Assembly: GCA_045601425.1 (NCBI GenBank)
Contig: JAZRZP010000026.1
Location: 106,680 to 170,679 of the forward strand
DNA length: 64,000 nucleotides
Source: UBA1219 sp045601425
GTDB taxonomy: Bacteria; Bacteroidota; Bacteroidia; Bacteroidales; P3
Direction of reading: 5' to 3'
A model generated the notes under the pieces. The model was given only the letters and a program-made list of their open reading frames with translations, was not told where the DNA came from and did not search any database. A program made the translations under genes and the position numbers. Below are positions 43,770 through 52,521 of the stretch, piece by piece. The stretch's first letter is position 1. Each line of letters starts with the position of its first letter.

Positions 43770-45181
43770 ACAGAACTCTTCAGATAGCAAAATACGTAAT
43801 CTGCGATTTTCTTGCAGCAGTGATTTCATGGTGCGGGCTTTTTGTGTTCAGGAAAGTCTGCGTGGAAGGCATGCCGGCCGACCAGTTGGCTACAATCTTT
43901 GATGACAGTAATTTCTGGTGGGGAGTGGTAATAGTGCCAGTATCGTGGATACTGTTATATCTGATTCAGGGTACGTACCGTAATGTGTTCCGGAAAGCAC
44001 GACTGAAAGAATTCCAGCAGACCGTGATTGCTACCCTGATAGGCACCGTAATCATATTCTTTGTGCTCATTCTCGACGATAAAACCACTTCGTACACAAG
44101 TTATTATCTTTCCATTCTGGTGCTGTTTGTACTTCAGTTTTGCCTCACGTATTTTCCGAGGCTCATCATTACATCGCGAATGGTGCATAAGGTCCATTCC
44201 CGCAAAATAGGATTTAAGACTCTGCTCGTTGGAAGCAAGTCGAATGCCTATGAGATTTTTCAGGATATTGAAAATCAGGAAATCAGCTCCGGAAACATTT
44301 TTGTGGGCTATGTGATGGTGAACGGCAGTACCGACGAACGTCTGAAAAAAGAACTGCCGTATCTCGGAAATGCCGACAGACTCGCTGAAATTATTGAAAC
44401 ACAAGGTGTTGAGGAAGTTCTGGTTGCGGTGGAAAAGGATGAACACTCCAAGATTCACGCAATCATAAACCAGCTTACACAGAAAGGTCTGGTGGTGAAA
44501 ATCACCCCCGATACCCGCGATATCATTCTTGGCTCGGTTAAGATGAGCTCCATTTTCCATTCGCCGCTGATAGTCATAAACCCACGTCTGATGGAGGAAT
44601 GGCAGTATTCTGTAAAGCGGATTTCCGATATTCTGGTATCCCTTTTGGCCATGATAATACTGTCGCCGGTGTATCTGATTACGGCAATAATTGTGAAAAC
44701 GACCTCAAAAGGCAGTGTGTTCTACGCTCAAGAACGTGTCGGGATTCATGGCAAACCATTCAAAATGATTAAGTTCCGTTCGATGTACACCAATGCCGAA
44801 GAGTCTGGACCTATGCTTTCGAAAGACAACGACCCTCGAATCACGCCTTTCGGCAGGTTCATGCGAAAAGTGCGTCTGGACGAGATACCGCAGTTCTACA
44901 ACGTGCTCAAGGGAACAATGTCGCTGGTCGGTCCGCGGCCGGAACGCCAGTATTTCATTGACCAGATAGTGCAGAAAGCTCCGGAATACCTGATGCTTCA
45001 GAAAGTGAAACCCGGTATTACATCGTGGGGACAGGTGAAGTACGGCTATGCCGAAAACGTGGACGAGATGGTGGAACGTCTCCGATACGACCTGCTTTAC
45101 CTCGAAAATATGTCCATTACCACCGACATAAAAATACTGCTTTATACAGCCATAATCATCGTGCAGGGCCGTGGAAAATGA
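43766..45181 (+). CDS. Long-form exopolysaccharide polyprenyl glycosylphosphotransferase
   Basis: 471 residues. Four N-terminal membrane helices, a central Rossmann-like CoA_binding_3 domain (LLVGSKSNAYEIFQDI to about residue 240), a fifth membrane helix, and a C-terminal catalytic PF02397 domain: VFYAQERVGIHGKPFKMIKF, then VRLDEIPQFYNVLKGTMS with the Asp-Glu pair and LVGPRPER. This WcaJ/WbaP type starts glycan synthesis on undecaprenyl phosphate. Unlike the short transferase at 20674 it has no glycosyltransferase genes beside it, so its glycan is completed by genes elsewhere. Overlaps both neighbours. Confidence 0.93.
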   Translation: MNRTLQIAKYVICDFLAAVISWCGLFVFRKVCVEGMPADQLATIFDDSNFWWGVVIVPVSWILLYLIQGTYRNVFRKARLKEFQQTVIATLIGTVIIFFVLILDDKTTSYTSYYLSILVLFVLQFCLTYFPRLIITSRMVHKVHSRKIGFKTLLVGSKSNAYEIFQDIENQEISSGNIFVGYVMVNGSTDERLKKELPYLGNADRLAEIIETQGVEEVLVAVEKDEHSKIHAIINQLTQKGLVVKITPDTRDIILGSVKMSSIFHSPLIVINPRLMEEWQYSVKRISDILVSLLAMIILSPVYLITAIIVKTTSKGSVFYAQERVGIHGKPFKMIKFRSMYTNAEESGPMLSKDNDPRITPFGRFMRKVRLDEIPQFYNVLKGTMSLVGPRPERQYFIDQIVQKAPEYLMLQKVKPGITSWGQVKYGYAENVDEMVERLRYDLLYLENMSITTDIKILLYTAIIIVQGRGK

Positions 45182-45881
45182 TTTCTTGAAGGAAAGACCG
45201 CAACTCATCACTACAGGCGACGGTTCCGTTTCACTGCATTTCAATTCGGTGGGCGAAACTTATCATTCCGTTCACGGAGCAATGCTCGAAGCCGAACATG
45301 TTTACCTTAAACCAAATTTTGAAAGGAAAGCAGCCTCACAGACGGAAATCAACATTCTGGAAGTGGGCTTCGGTACAGGGCTGAATGCATTTCTTACACT
45401 ATGCAAGTCTGCAGAATTGGAAGTTCCGGTGAATTACACTTCGATTGAAGCATATCCTTTGGCACCGGAAATTTACGGCCAACTCAACTATCCGGAGATG
45501 TACGCAAAACTTTTTCCAGGCGGACTTAAGTCGGATATCGGAGAACTTTTTCTCAAACTGCACACTTCTCCGTGGAATGAAGAAGTTCGGCTGATGCCGT
45601 GTTTCTCACTGAAAAAAGTCAATTCCTTCCTGCAGGAAACGCAGTTGCCCGAGAATACGTTTGATTCGGTTTATTACGATGCCTTTGCCCCTCAGTATCA
45701 GCCGGAACTCTGGACGGCCAGTGTCTTCGCCAAGATAGTTGAAACGATGAGGAAAGGTGCTATCCTCACCACATATTGCTGCAAGGGAGACGTGAAACGT
45801 GCGTTGAAAGCCAATGGATTGAAGATAACCAAGATTCCCGGATTCGCAGGGAAGAGGGAAATGCTCGTGGCTGAAAAATGA
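45171..45881 (+). CDS. mnmD: tRNA mnm5s2U-synthesising methyltransferase MnmD
   Basis: 236 residues from a GTG that lies inside the end of the preceding gene (11-base overlap). LITTGDGSVSLHFN, SVHGAMLEAEHVYL, LEVGFGTGLNAFLT (SAM binding) and YDAFAPQYQPELWT define PF05430. It is the stand-alone methyltransferase half of MnmC; the FAD-dependent oxidase half is not present here. It completes methylaminomethyl-uridine at the tRNA wobble position. A perfect bidirectional terminator follows. Confidence 0.93.
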   Translation: MENDFLKERPQLITTGDGSVSLHFNSVGETYHSVHGAMLEAEHVYLKPNFERKAASQTEINILEVGFGTGLNAFLTLCKSAELEVPVNYTSIEAYPLAPEIYGQLNYPEMYAKLFPGGLKSDIGELFLKLHTSPWNEEVRLMPCFSLKKVNSFLQETQLPENTFDSVYYDAFAPQYQPELWTASVFAKIVETMRKGAILTTYCCKGDVKRALKANGLKITKIPGFAGKREMLVAEK

Positions 45882-45898
45882 TGGAATGGCGATTGTAA

Positions 45899-45944
45899 AA
45901 AGGTTGCGGTGGAACATCTTCGATGTTCCACCGCAACCTTTTCA
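45899..45944. terminator. Bidirectional terminator between mnmD and the M6 protease gene
   Basis: Perfect 20-bp arms (AAAAGGTTGCGGTGGAACAT and its complement) around a short loop centred on TTC, with A and T runs at the ends. Confidence 0.97.
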
Positions 45945-45958
45945 ATTGGAGAAAACGT

Positions 45959-48900
45959 TTATTTTCTTCTTATCACGAAAGTCCTTACGGATTTTTCACC
46001 GTTGGTTCTTTCAATCTGCAAGGTGTACAGACCTTCGGCATAATCTGCGACATTGACTGCATTCTTGCCGTTTTGTGCAGGAATGGAGGTCAGTTTCTGG
46101 CCGAGAGTGTTGTAGATTGTGATTGAAGTCATGCCTTCACCTTCGATGGTTATCAGCTGCTGTGCAGGATTCGGATAAATGGAGATGCTTGCATCGCCTG
46201 CTTCGTTGATGCCTGTCGTAACGGTTATTTCTATCGAAGCTGTATCCTTGCACGCATCGTCGTTGGTGTTCATGCCTATTACCGAATAAGTGGTCGTCTG
46301 TGAAGGTGTTTCGGTAATAGGGTTGTTGGTGCTTCCCGTCGACCAGAGGTACGACAATGCACCTGATGCCGTGAGGGTTACACTTTCACCATTGCTCAAG
46401 CTGGTTCTGTCTGCGGTTATTTGCACTGTAGGTTTGTGTTTTACCGTAAGGTGCAGGTAAACCACGCTGTCGCAACCGGCTGCATTTTGTATCGTGCAGC
46501 GTGCTACTCTGTTGGACATGCGGTAGGTTATGCCGTTTATCCAAGTTATGGAATCGCAGGCTACGATGCTGTCTGTGCCACTGGTCGGGTGAACTATCGT
46601 AAGGTGCAGGTTTATAGTGCTGTCGCAGCCCAAAGCTGTCGTATAGGTGTATGTCGGAGCATTTGTGCTTGCCGTGTACAGACTGTCGTCAATCCATCTG
46701 ATGGAATCGCAGGCCACTACGGAATCAATGATTGTAGTGTCGTTCAAGATGGTGAGGTTCAGCGTTATTATACTGTCGCAGCCGGCAGTGTTGGTGAGTC
46801 TGAAAGTTGGGGTGTTGGTGGAAGCAGTATAGGTTTGGTTGTCGATCCAAGTATAGGAATGGCATGCTCTTATTGTGTCGGTGGATGCAGACGGTAGACG
46901 GAATCTGAGGTTGAGGACTACGATACTATCGCATCCGGTGTGGGAACCTCCGGTTATGCGTGCCGAAACTATGGTGTCGGTGCGGTAGGTCGTATTGTTC
47001 ACTGACCAAGTGAATGCGGTGTCGCAGCAATATTCGTATTGAGTCGAAGTTCCTTCACAGAAGACGATGTTTATATCATCAATGCCACAGGAATAGTTTG
47101 TTGAGCCGGATGCTCGTGTCGCCATCCAGCGGAAAGCAAGGCGGGCTGTGTGGGGAATGTTGTAGTTGTGCAGGTTCACGGTTTTCAGGTTGGCAGTGTC
47201 ATTGCCGCTTATCGGGATGTTGGAAATCGTGGTAAGAGGGGTGAACACGGTATCGGTTGTTATAGTATCGGTATAGTTGGCGATGTATCCGAGTTGCAGT
47301 TTTACAGTCGTATCGGCGGCAAAACTATTCCTATCCTGTCTTGCCTTGAAGGATATCACGCTTTTTGACAGGGTGTCGTCGAAACCGGGGAGTATTGCGT
47401 ATGTGCGGGTGCTGGAGTTCGTACCTCTTACAACCATGACCATGTAGTTGTCGCGACTTGAAGCATTGGGTGAGAATGAGCTGGATGTGGAAATATGAGG
47501 TATGTATCCCAAGTTTGAACTAGTGGATGACGTGCATGAGGTGTAAGTCGTCCAGCAACGCGGTATGTCGCCGCCTGCAGTTGTCGATCCTGAAGCTGTG
47601 TATCCGCTGAAGTCTTCGCTGTAAGGTATGGTGAACATGTCGCAGTCTGTGGTGTCTACACAACTTACGAGCAGATCGAAACCTTCAAAATGGTCGTATA
47701 TATCGGATAACATTCTAATTGTTATGGCTCCGCTTGTGGAAGTTACGTCAATATTGCCGTCGTACAACCGTGTTGCAGTCGGATAGTTGCTGTACAAAGC
47801 GTATATAATCGATCCGGTGGTGTCTTCTCCGTCGTATACAATGAGATAGTCGTAGTCTTCGATGGCTGCCGCTCCGGTGAATCTGATGACCGACTGTGGG
47901 GTAGCAGCACGAACAGTAAGTATTACGTCTTTGTCATCATCATAGGCACCGATTTCTCCGCCGTTGTCGTAAACGTGTATTCCGCATGCCGAGATATATG
48001 CGTGTCCGGAATCCGGCTGGGTGACTATGGTCATGAGATTGGTGCTCCAAATGCTGGTGTCACCGGTGCTGCAGATGGTACGTACATAAATGTCGTAAGT
48101 GGTGTCATTCACGTCAAGACTGTTGATTGTGCATGAGTTCGTCTGTATATTGTTTATGAAACGGCGGGTGCGGGTGTTTGCAGACGGGTCGAAACCGACT
48201 TTGCCGTAGCACACCTGCCATTGGCTGGAGGATCCTTGATCCCATGTTATCGTGGCGGAGTTATCAGTGATGGCTGTCAAATGCAGATTCGTGGGAGCCG
48301 GACAGCTCAAGCTTGCAGGGTCTCCGCAAATGAATGTGACGGTGTTGGAAACGACGTCTTCGGTTATGTTGCGGATAGGGAAGCCTGTATTCATACCAGC
48401 CCACGATTTCGCACAAGGTGTGGTGAAATCGGTGAAGTTATGTATGTTGTAGTCGCCAGGGAAAGGGCATTCGTTCGAGTTTATGTTGCCGTACGAGGCT
48501 GCCGACGTGTCAGGAGTGGCAAGAGGAGCAGTTGCACACACAGGGTAAAACATCTGAGGATGAGTGGCGTTTACAGTGTTGGAATATGACGTCGAGACTA
48601 TTTGAGAGTGAACGTGGTAGACCATCAGCCCATGACCATAGTTGCTTTGGTCGAAACCAATCGGTTGACGGTTGTCGACGAGGTAGTATTCGTTCGGCGT
48701 TTTCGTGTTTATGCGGTAAACGGAATTGCTGTCGGTGCTGAAAGGTTGTACCGTTATGGTGTCGTAGGAACTGAGTGTAGTGACAGATGTCCATCCGTAA
48801 ATGTACGCTTTCGTGTAGGCGTTGTGGTGGGGAGGACAGTTGCCCGATTGTCCGTTTATGCCGCCCCAGCTTCCGCTTGCCATCACGTCCCACATTCCCA

Positions 48901-49915
48901 TTCCGGGATATTCTCCGTTGCTTTCATAATCGGTGTCGTAGTAGTCGGGTGCACCGAGGACGTGGCCTATCTCGTGGCAGGCTACTCCGATGTGGGAAAT
49001 GTCAGTGCCTCTGTTCCCGCGCAATTCTGGCGAGCAGGAGTAGGTCTGTGCATATGTGCCGTGGTTTACTACTCGTCCGGATGCTGACCATTTGTGCGAC
49101 CAGATGACGGTGTCGCCCGCATTGGATTCCTGACCGTAGCCGGCGAATATTATGTGAACTCCATCGACAACACCGTCGTGGTCTCTGTCATAACGTGAGA
49201 AATCAATGCCGGCATTGCTTGCCTTGGTCATGAATTCGTAGGCAAATTCGCTGCCGCTTTGTGCGGTGCCACGTCCGTTTCTGCCGTAGTATCTGGTGTT
49301 GTAGTCGGCGGTGTACGGTCCTGCCACGTCGGCTATAAGCTTCAGCTTGCCGTAGGAATTTTCATGGTAAAAATCCCTAACGCTGCCCACTGCGTTTTCT
49401 GCCGAATAGTTCACCTGATTGAACATATTGCTTATCTGCTGTTGGGTCTTTACGAACATACGGTTCGGAAACTGTGCCATGATGACCAGAATACGCAGCG
49501 TGTCGGCATCGGCAATACTTTTGTTCGTGTTGAGCGATTTGTCGCGTATTTCCCACAGGGACCGCATGTAGCTTATCTGCGAAGCACTGTAACGCAGTTT
49601 TTTGGGCGTTTTGCTCAGAAATTCCCGTGTTTCGGCACTGCGACTGGAAATTTCGGTGGCCATGTATTTCGATGGAACCATGTCGCCACTTTGGTCTAAG
49701 GTTGCGTAAACCATGAAGCCTCTGTTGTCGTAAAGCAGAGTGTAGCCGTCTTCTGATTCTGCCCAACTGACTTTTTCATCACCTTTCAGGGTAAGCGTCA
49801 GAATGGTCTTCCCGTCGGGCTGGCTGAACTTTATAGGGTGCGGATATGCGGAAACGGCAAAGGCCTTACCGGCAAAAAGTACCGCGAGTGCTAGTAACAA
49901 AAATACTTTTTTCAT
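45959..49915 (-). CDS. M6-family metalloprotease, T9SS type A cargo
   Basis: 1318 residues. Signal peptide 1-20. The M6 (immune inhibitor A-like) protease domain spans about 140-430, with zinc motif HEIGHVLGAPDYYD at 314-327 and the met-turn-like GMGMWDVMASGSW. Then follow a fibronectin III domain (about 537-630), a CUB-like domain (about 643-760), a cleaved-adhesin-like domain (about 760-960), four GCDS repeats, an Ig-like domain and a C-terminal Por sorting domain beginning SIYPNPAQQLITIEG and ending VRTFVIRRK. Type A signals direct export by T9SS with cleavage and often lipopolysaccharide attachment. It is a likely surface or secreted protease for host or food protein. A consensus promoter is present. 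Confidence 0.92.
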   Translation of the reverse strand: MKKVFLLLALAVLFAGKAFAVSAYPHPIKFSQPDGKTILTLTLKGDEKVSWAESEDGYTLLYDNRGFMVYATLDQSGDMVPSKYMATEISSRSAETREFLSKTPKKLRYSASQISYMRSLWEIRDKSLNTNKSIADADTLRILVIMAQFPNRMFVKTQQQISNMFNQVNYSAENAVGSVRDFYHENSYGKLKLIADVAGPYTADYNTRYYGRNGRGTAQSGSEFAYEFMTKASNAGIDFSRYDRDHDGVVDGVHIIFAGYGQESNAGDTVIWSHKWSASGRVVNHGTYAQTYSCSPELRGNRGTDISHIGVACHEIGHVLGAPDYYDTDYESNGEYPGMGMWDVMASGSWGGINGQSGNCPPHHNAYTKAYIYGWTSVTTLSSYDTITVQPFSTDSNSVYRINTKTPNEYYLVDNRQPIGFDQSNYGHGLMVYHVHSQIVSTSYSNTVNATHPQMFYPVCATAPLATPDTSAASYGNINSNECPFPGDYNIHNFTDFTTPCAKSWAGMNTGFPIRNITEDVVSNTVTFICGDPASLSCPAPTNLHLTAITDNSATITWDQGSSSQWQVCYGKVGFDPSANTRTRRFINNIQTNSCTINSLDVNDTTYDIYVRTICSTGDTSIWSTNLMTIVTQPDSGHAYISACGIHVYDNGGEIGAYDDDKDVILTVRAATPQSVIRFTGAAAIEDYDYLIVYDGEDTTGSIIYALYSNYPTATRLYDGNIDVTSTSGAITIRMLSDIYDHFEGFDLLVSCVDTTDCDMFTIPYSEDFSGYTASGSTTAGGDIPRCWTTYTSCTSSTSSNLGYIPHISTSSSFSPNASSRDNYMVMVVRGTNSSTRTYAILPGFDDTLSKSVISFKARQDRNSFAADTTVKLQLGYIANYTDTITTDTVFTPLTTISNIPISGNDTANLKTVNLHNYNIPHTARLAFRWMATRASGSTNYSCGIDDINIVFCEGTSTQYEYCCDTAFTWSVNNTTYRTDTIVSARITGGSHTGCDSIVVLNLRFRLPSASTDTIRACHSYTWIDNQTYTASTNTPTFRLTNTAGCDSIITLNLTILNDTTIIDSVVACDSIRWIDDSLYTASTNAPTYTYTTALGCDSTINLHLTIVHPTSGTDSIVACDSITWINGITYRMSNRVARCTIQNAAGCDSVVYLHLTVKHKPTVQITADRTSLSNGESVTLTASGALSYLWSTGSTNNPITETPSQTTTYSVIGMNTNDDACKDTASIEITVTTGINEAGDASISIYPNPAQQLITIEGEGMTSITIYNTLGQKLTSIPAQNGKNAVNVADYAEGLYTLQIERTNGEKSVRTFVIRRK

Positions 49916-49967
49916 TGTTTTGTGTATTATATTTTTTCTTCTGTTTGCGATTTTAAGAAAAATCGTA

Positions 49968-49998
49968 CAAAATTACGAAAAAAAAAGAAATTTTTCAA
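49968..49998 (-). promoter_or_regulatory. Promoter of the M6 protease gene
   Basis: Minus strand TAATTTTG (49968-49975), TTTG at 49995-49998, 19-bp spacer. Confidence 0.85.
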
Positions 49999-50197
49999 AA
50001 AAAAATCTCGGGACAAGTGCAAAAGGCTTTGTCGCATGGAAATTTCAATTTGTTTTTTTTTCGATTGTACCTTGTTTGCCTGACAATTTGTGGCCGGAAT
50101 GTTACGCATGGAATGGAGAAAAAAAATTTTTTTTCCAAAAAAAATGTGGAGAAAATAATGCAGAATAGAACCGTTTTTTATAAAAAAGACAAAAAAT
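49999..50197. other. A/T-rich spacer between divergent promoters; no gene seen
   Basis: Long A and T runs, for example around 50118-50145, and only short frames made of Phe and Lys codons. No tRNA, hairpin RNA or conserved motif was found. Confidence 0.6.
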
Positions 50198-50229
50198 GTT
50201 GTTTCAATGAAAAAAAAATAGTATCTTTG
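50198..50229 (+). promoter_or_regulatory. Promoter of the universal stress protein gene
   Basis: GTTG (50198-50201) as a partial -33 box, 20-bp spacer, TATCTTTG at 50222-50229. Confidence 0.75.
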
Positions 50230-50276
50230 TATTTTATTTTATGTATCGGAATTTTCACAAAAAACAGGAGGTTGTT

Positions 50277-51104
50277 ATGGATACAATAATAGTAGGAATT
50301 GATTTCTCGAAAGGTTCGGATTGCGCGATAGACCTTGCGATAGACCTTGCCAACAAATGGCATAACAAAGTGAAACTCGTGTATGTAGCTTCGACTAAAT
50401 ACGACACGGCGATTCTTCCGAAAGAGGAAATCGATGCGAAAATTCAGGATTGTCTGAAAAAGCACGAAGGGAAGCTCCATTCGGGAAAACTGGAGGTCAT
50501 GGTCCGTAAGGGCAGAGTGTACAACGTTCTGAACGAAGTCGCCAAAGAAGAAAAGGCATGGATTTTGCTTGTCGGTTCGCACGGAACTTCCGGTTACGAA
50601 CGCAATTGGATAGGGAAAAATGCCTACCGTACCATTACCGAAGCAGAAATACCGGTTCTCACCGTTCGTGAAAATTTCAATTTCAACAAGGCTTTGGAGA
50701 AAATCATACTGCCCATCGACAGTTCGGCAGAAACCCGTCAGAAAGTCGGCTATGCACTGAAGTTTGCACAGGCATTCGGCTCTCACATATGTATTTTGGG
50801 ACTATACAGGTCCGAAATCAGCGACGTCAGGAAAATAGTAGACGGATACGTGGCACAGACACAAACCGTACTGACCAATGCGGGAGTGAAATGCTCCGTG
50901 GCGAAAGTTGATGCCGACAACATAACTCAAAGCACACTAGACTATTGCGAAAAAGTCGGCGGAGATCTCATAATGATCATGGCCGAACAGGAGAAGACAT
51001 TCTCGAACATCTTGCTCGGCTCGTACGCACAGCAGATGATACACCATTCGCTTACCCCGGTATTGACAATTCATAATCAGGAACTTCATTCAGCAGCAAG
51101 ATAA
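50277..51104 (+). CDS. Tandem universal stress protein (UspA family)
   Basis: 275 residues from the ATG at 50277, which has AGGAGG 7 bases upstream; an in-frame ATG at 50241 is less likely. Two Usp domains: the first starts DTIIVGIDFSKGSDCAIDLA and carries the nucleotide-loop motif VGSHGTSGYERNWIG; the second starts KIILPIDSSAETRQKVGYAL and ends LLGSYAQQMIHHSLTPVLTI. The role is stress and growth-arrest survival, probably by nucleotide binding. The next gene starts one base after its stop codon. Confidence 0.92.
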   Translation: MDTIIVGIDFSKGSDCAIDLAIDLANKWHNKVKLVYVASTKYDTAILPKEEIDAKIQDCLKKHEGKLHSGKLEVMVRKGRVYNVLNEVAKEEKAWILLVGSHGTSGYERNWIGKNAYRTITEAEIPVLTVRENFNFNKALEKIILPIDSSAETRQKVGYALKFAQAFGSHICILGLYRSEISDVRKIVDGYVAQTQTVLTNAGVKCSVAKVDADNITQSTLDYCEKVGGDLIMIMAEQEKTFSNILLGSYAQQMIHHSLTPVLTIHNQELHSAAR

Positions 51105-51105
51105 C

Positions 51106-51567
51106 ATGAAGAAAGAATTCAAGAAAATAGCAGTTTTTGTGCTGGCCGTATTTTGCCTTGTGGTAGGTGCCCGTTCGCAGGCACGCAGAGGCTCGGTGCA
51201 AATATCGGGCGACCAGAAAGTCGCAACTTTGCTCCGCACACACGTGGAGTTTAACGAAAAAGTAAAGACAATTGCGGGTTACCGCATACAAATCGCATCG
51301 TTCTCGGGAAACAACTCGAAATCGTCCGCTTTCGCGATGAAACAGCGTTTTATGGGCGATTTCCCCGGCATGACAGCCTACGTTATATTCAACGAGCCCA
51401 ATTTTCAGGTGAAGATCGGTGATTTTATCTCCCGCCTTGACGCTTACGTGTTCCTCCAGCAGATAAAGAACACCTATCCGGGAGCACTCATCATCCGCGA
51501 CAACGTTTATCCTATCCGTTGGGACAATGAAGATTTCGTGCCCGAAAACGAAAACGAATTACAGTAA
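51106..51567 (+). CDS. Secreted SPOR-domain protein
   Basis: 153 residues. A signal peptide (VFVLAVFCLVVGARSQA) is followed by a short linker and a C-terminal SPOR domain: YRIQIASFSGNNSKSSAFAM, then VKIGDFISRLDAYVFLQQI and AFIVRDN-like GALIIRDNV. SPOR domains bind denuded peptidoglycan at division sites. Its start lies two bases after the stress-protein stop, so the two genes are translationally coupled. Confidence 0.87.
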   Translation: MKKEFKKIAVFVLAVFCLVVGARSQARRGSVQISGDQKVATLLRTHVEFNEKVKTIAGYRIQIASFSGNNSKSSAFAMKQRFMGDFPGMTAYVIFNEPNFQVKIGDFISRLDAYVFLQQIKNTYPGALIIRDNVYPIRWDNEDFVPENENELQ

Positions 51568-51570
51568 TAT

Positions 51571-51601
51571 TTTGTGAAAACAAAAAAAAAACGTATCTTT
51601 G
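51571..51601 (+). promoter_or_regulatory. Promoter of the YD-repeat-like gene
   Basis: TTTG at 51571-51574, 19-bp spacer, TATCTTTG at 51594-51601. Confidence 0.85.
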
Positions 51602-51653
51602 TTTCGGATTTATTGTAGCATAAAAAAGATAAAGTATTCATAAACAGTTTATT

Positions 51654-52436
51654 ATGAAAAATATGGCATTATATTGGGTCCTCACTTTGGCACTTGTCGG
51701 CAATTTTGCCCTGGCACAGAGTGTGACTCCTGACGTGGTACACGACGGCTTCAAGGGCCAAGTGAAAAAAGTTACCGAAAAAATCTATGACGCCGAAGGT
51801 GACGCGAAAAATCCCGAAAAAGGCATGCAAATACAGAATACCGACACGCGTTACGACAATACCGGCCGGAAAAAAGTAATAACGTTCTACACAGATGAAA
51901 ACAACGTGATATTCAAGACACGTTACAAGCGTGACGCCCTCGGCAACCTCATACTCGAACAGTTCATAAATCCTCAGGGGGATGTCATCGGAAGAACTTA
52001 CTATTCCTACGATACCAAAAACGTCCTCAAGCAGATTTATGTATTCGACGGCGAAACACAACTGGAAAACCGCACTCTGCTGAAATACAACGAACAGGGA
52101 TACCTTTGCGAAAAATCGCTCAGCGACAGTTACAACGATATCCTCGATAAGGAAATCTATACGCTCAACGCTTCCGGACTGCCTTCGAAGACAAGCGTTT
52201 ATAATCGTCAGAAAAAGCTCGCAGAAGAAATTCTCTACGAATACGATTCCCACAACCAGATAATAACCGTTACACGCTTTGACTACACAGAGAAGGAAGC
52301 TGAAGTCTCCACGACGCTTTTCGAGTACAGCTACGACGATAGAGGCAACTGGGTTGAGCGTTACGAGTACGCTGTCGACGGCGATAAAATAGAACCGGTT
52401 ACAATCATCGAAAGAAACATAGAATACTTTAACTAG
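51654..52436 (+). CDS. Secreted YD/RHS-like repeat protein
   Basis: 260 residues. A signal peptide ends at ALAQ. The mature protein is a series of short YD-like repeats: TRYDNTGRKKVITFY, RYKRDALGNLILEQF, YYSYDTKNVLKQIYVF, LKYNEQGYLCEKSL and FEYSYDDRGNWVERYEY. Such repeats form beta strands in RHS-like shells or in Bacteroidota secreted repeat proteins. No toxin domain or sorting tail is seen. It is a single gene with its own promoter and terminator; function unknown. Confidence 0.8.
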   Translation: MKNMALYWVLTLALVGNFALAQSVTPDVVHDGFKGQVKKVTEKIYDAEGDAKNPEKGMQIQNTDTRYDNTGRKKVITFYTDENNVIFKTRYKRDALGNLILEQFINPQGDVIGRTYYSYDTKNVLKQIYVFDGETQLENRTLLKYNEQGYLCEKSLSDSYNDILDKEIYTLNASGLPSKTSVYNRQKKLAEEILYEYDSHNQIITVTRFDYTEKEAEVSTTLFEYSYDDRGNWVERYEYAVDGDKIEPVTIIERNIEYFN

Positions 52437-52469
52437 AATTGATTTGTTGTTAATATTTGTTAATTGTAA

Positions 52470-52506
52470 GCCGTCAAGGACGAAAGTCCTTGCCGGCGTT
52501 TTTTAA
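52470..52506 (+). terminator. Terminator after the YD-repeat-like gene
   Basis: GCCG-CAAGGAC arms pair around a GAAA tetraloop with one mismatch, followed by six T. Confidence 0.9.
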
Positions 52507-52521
52507 AAACAGGAAATGTAT

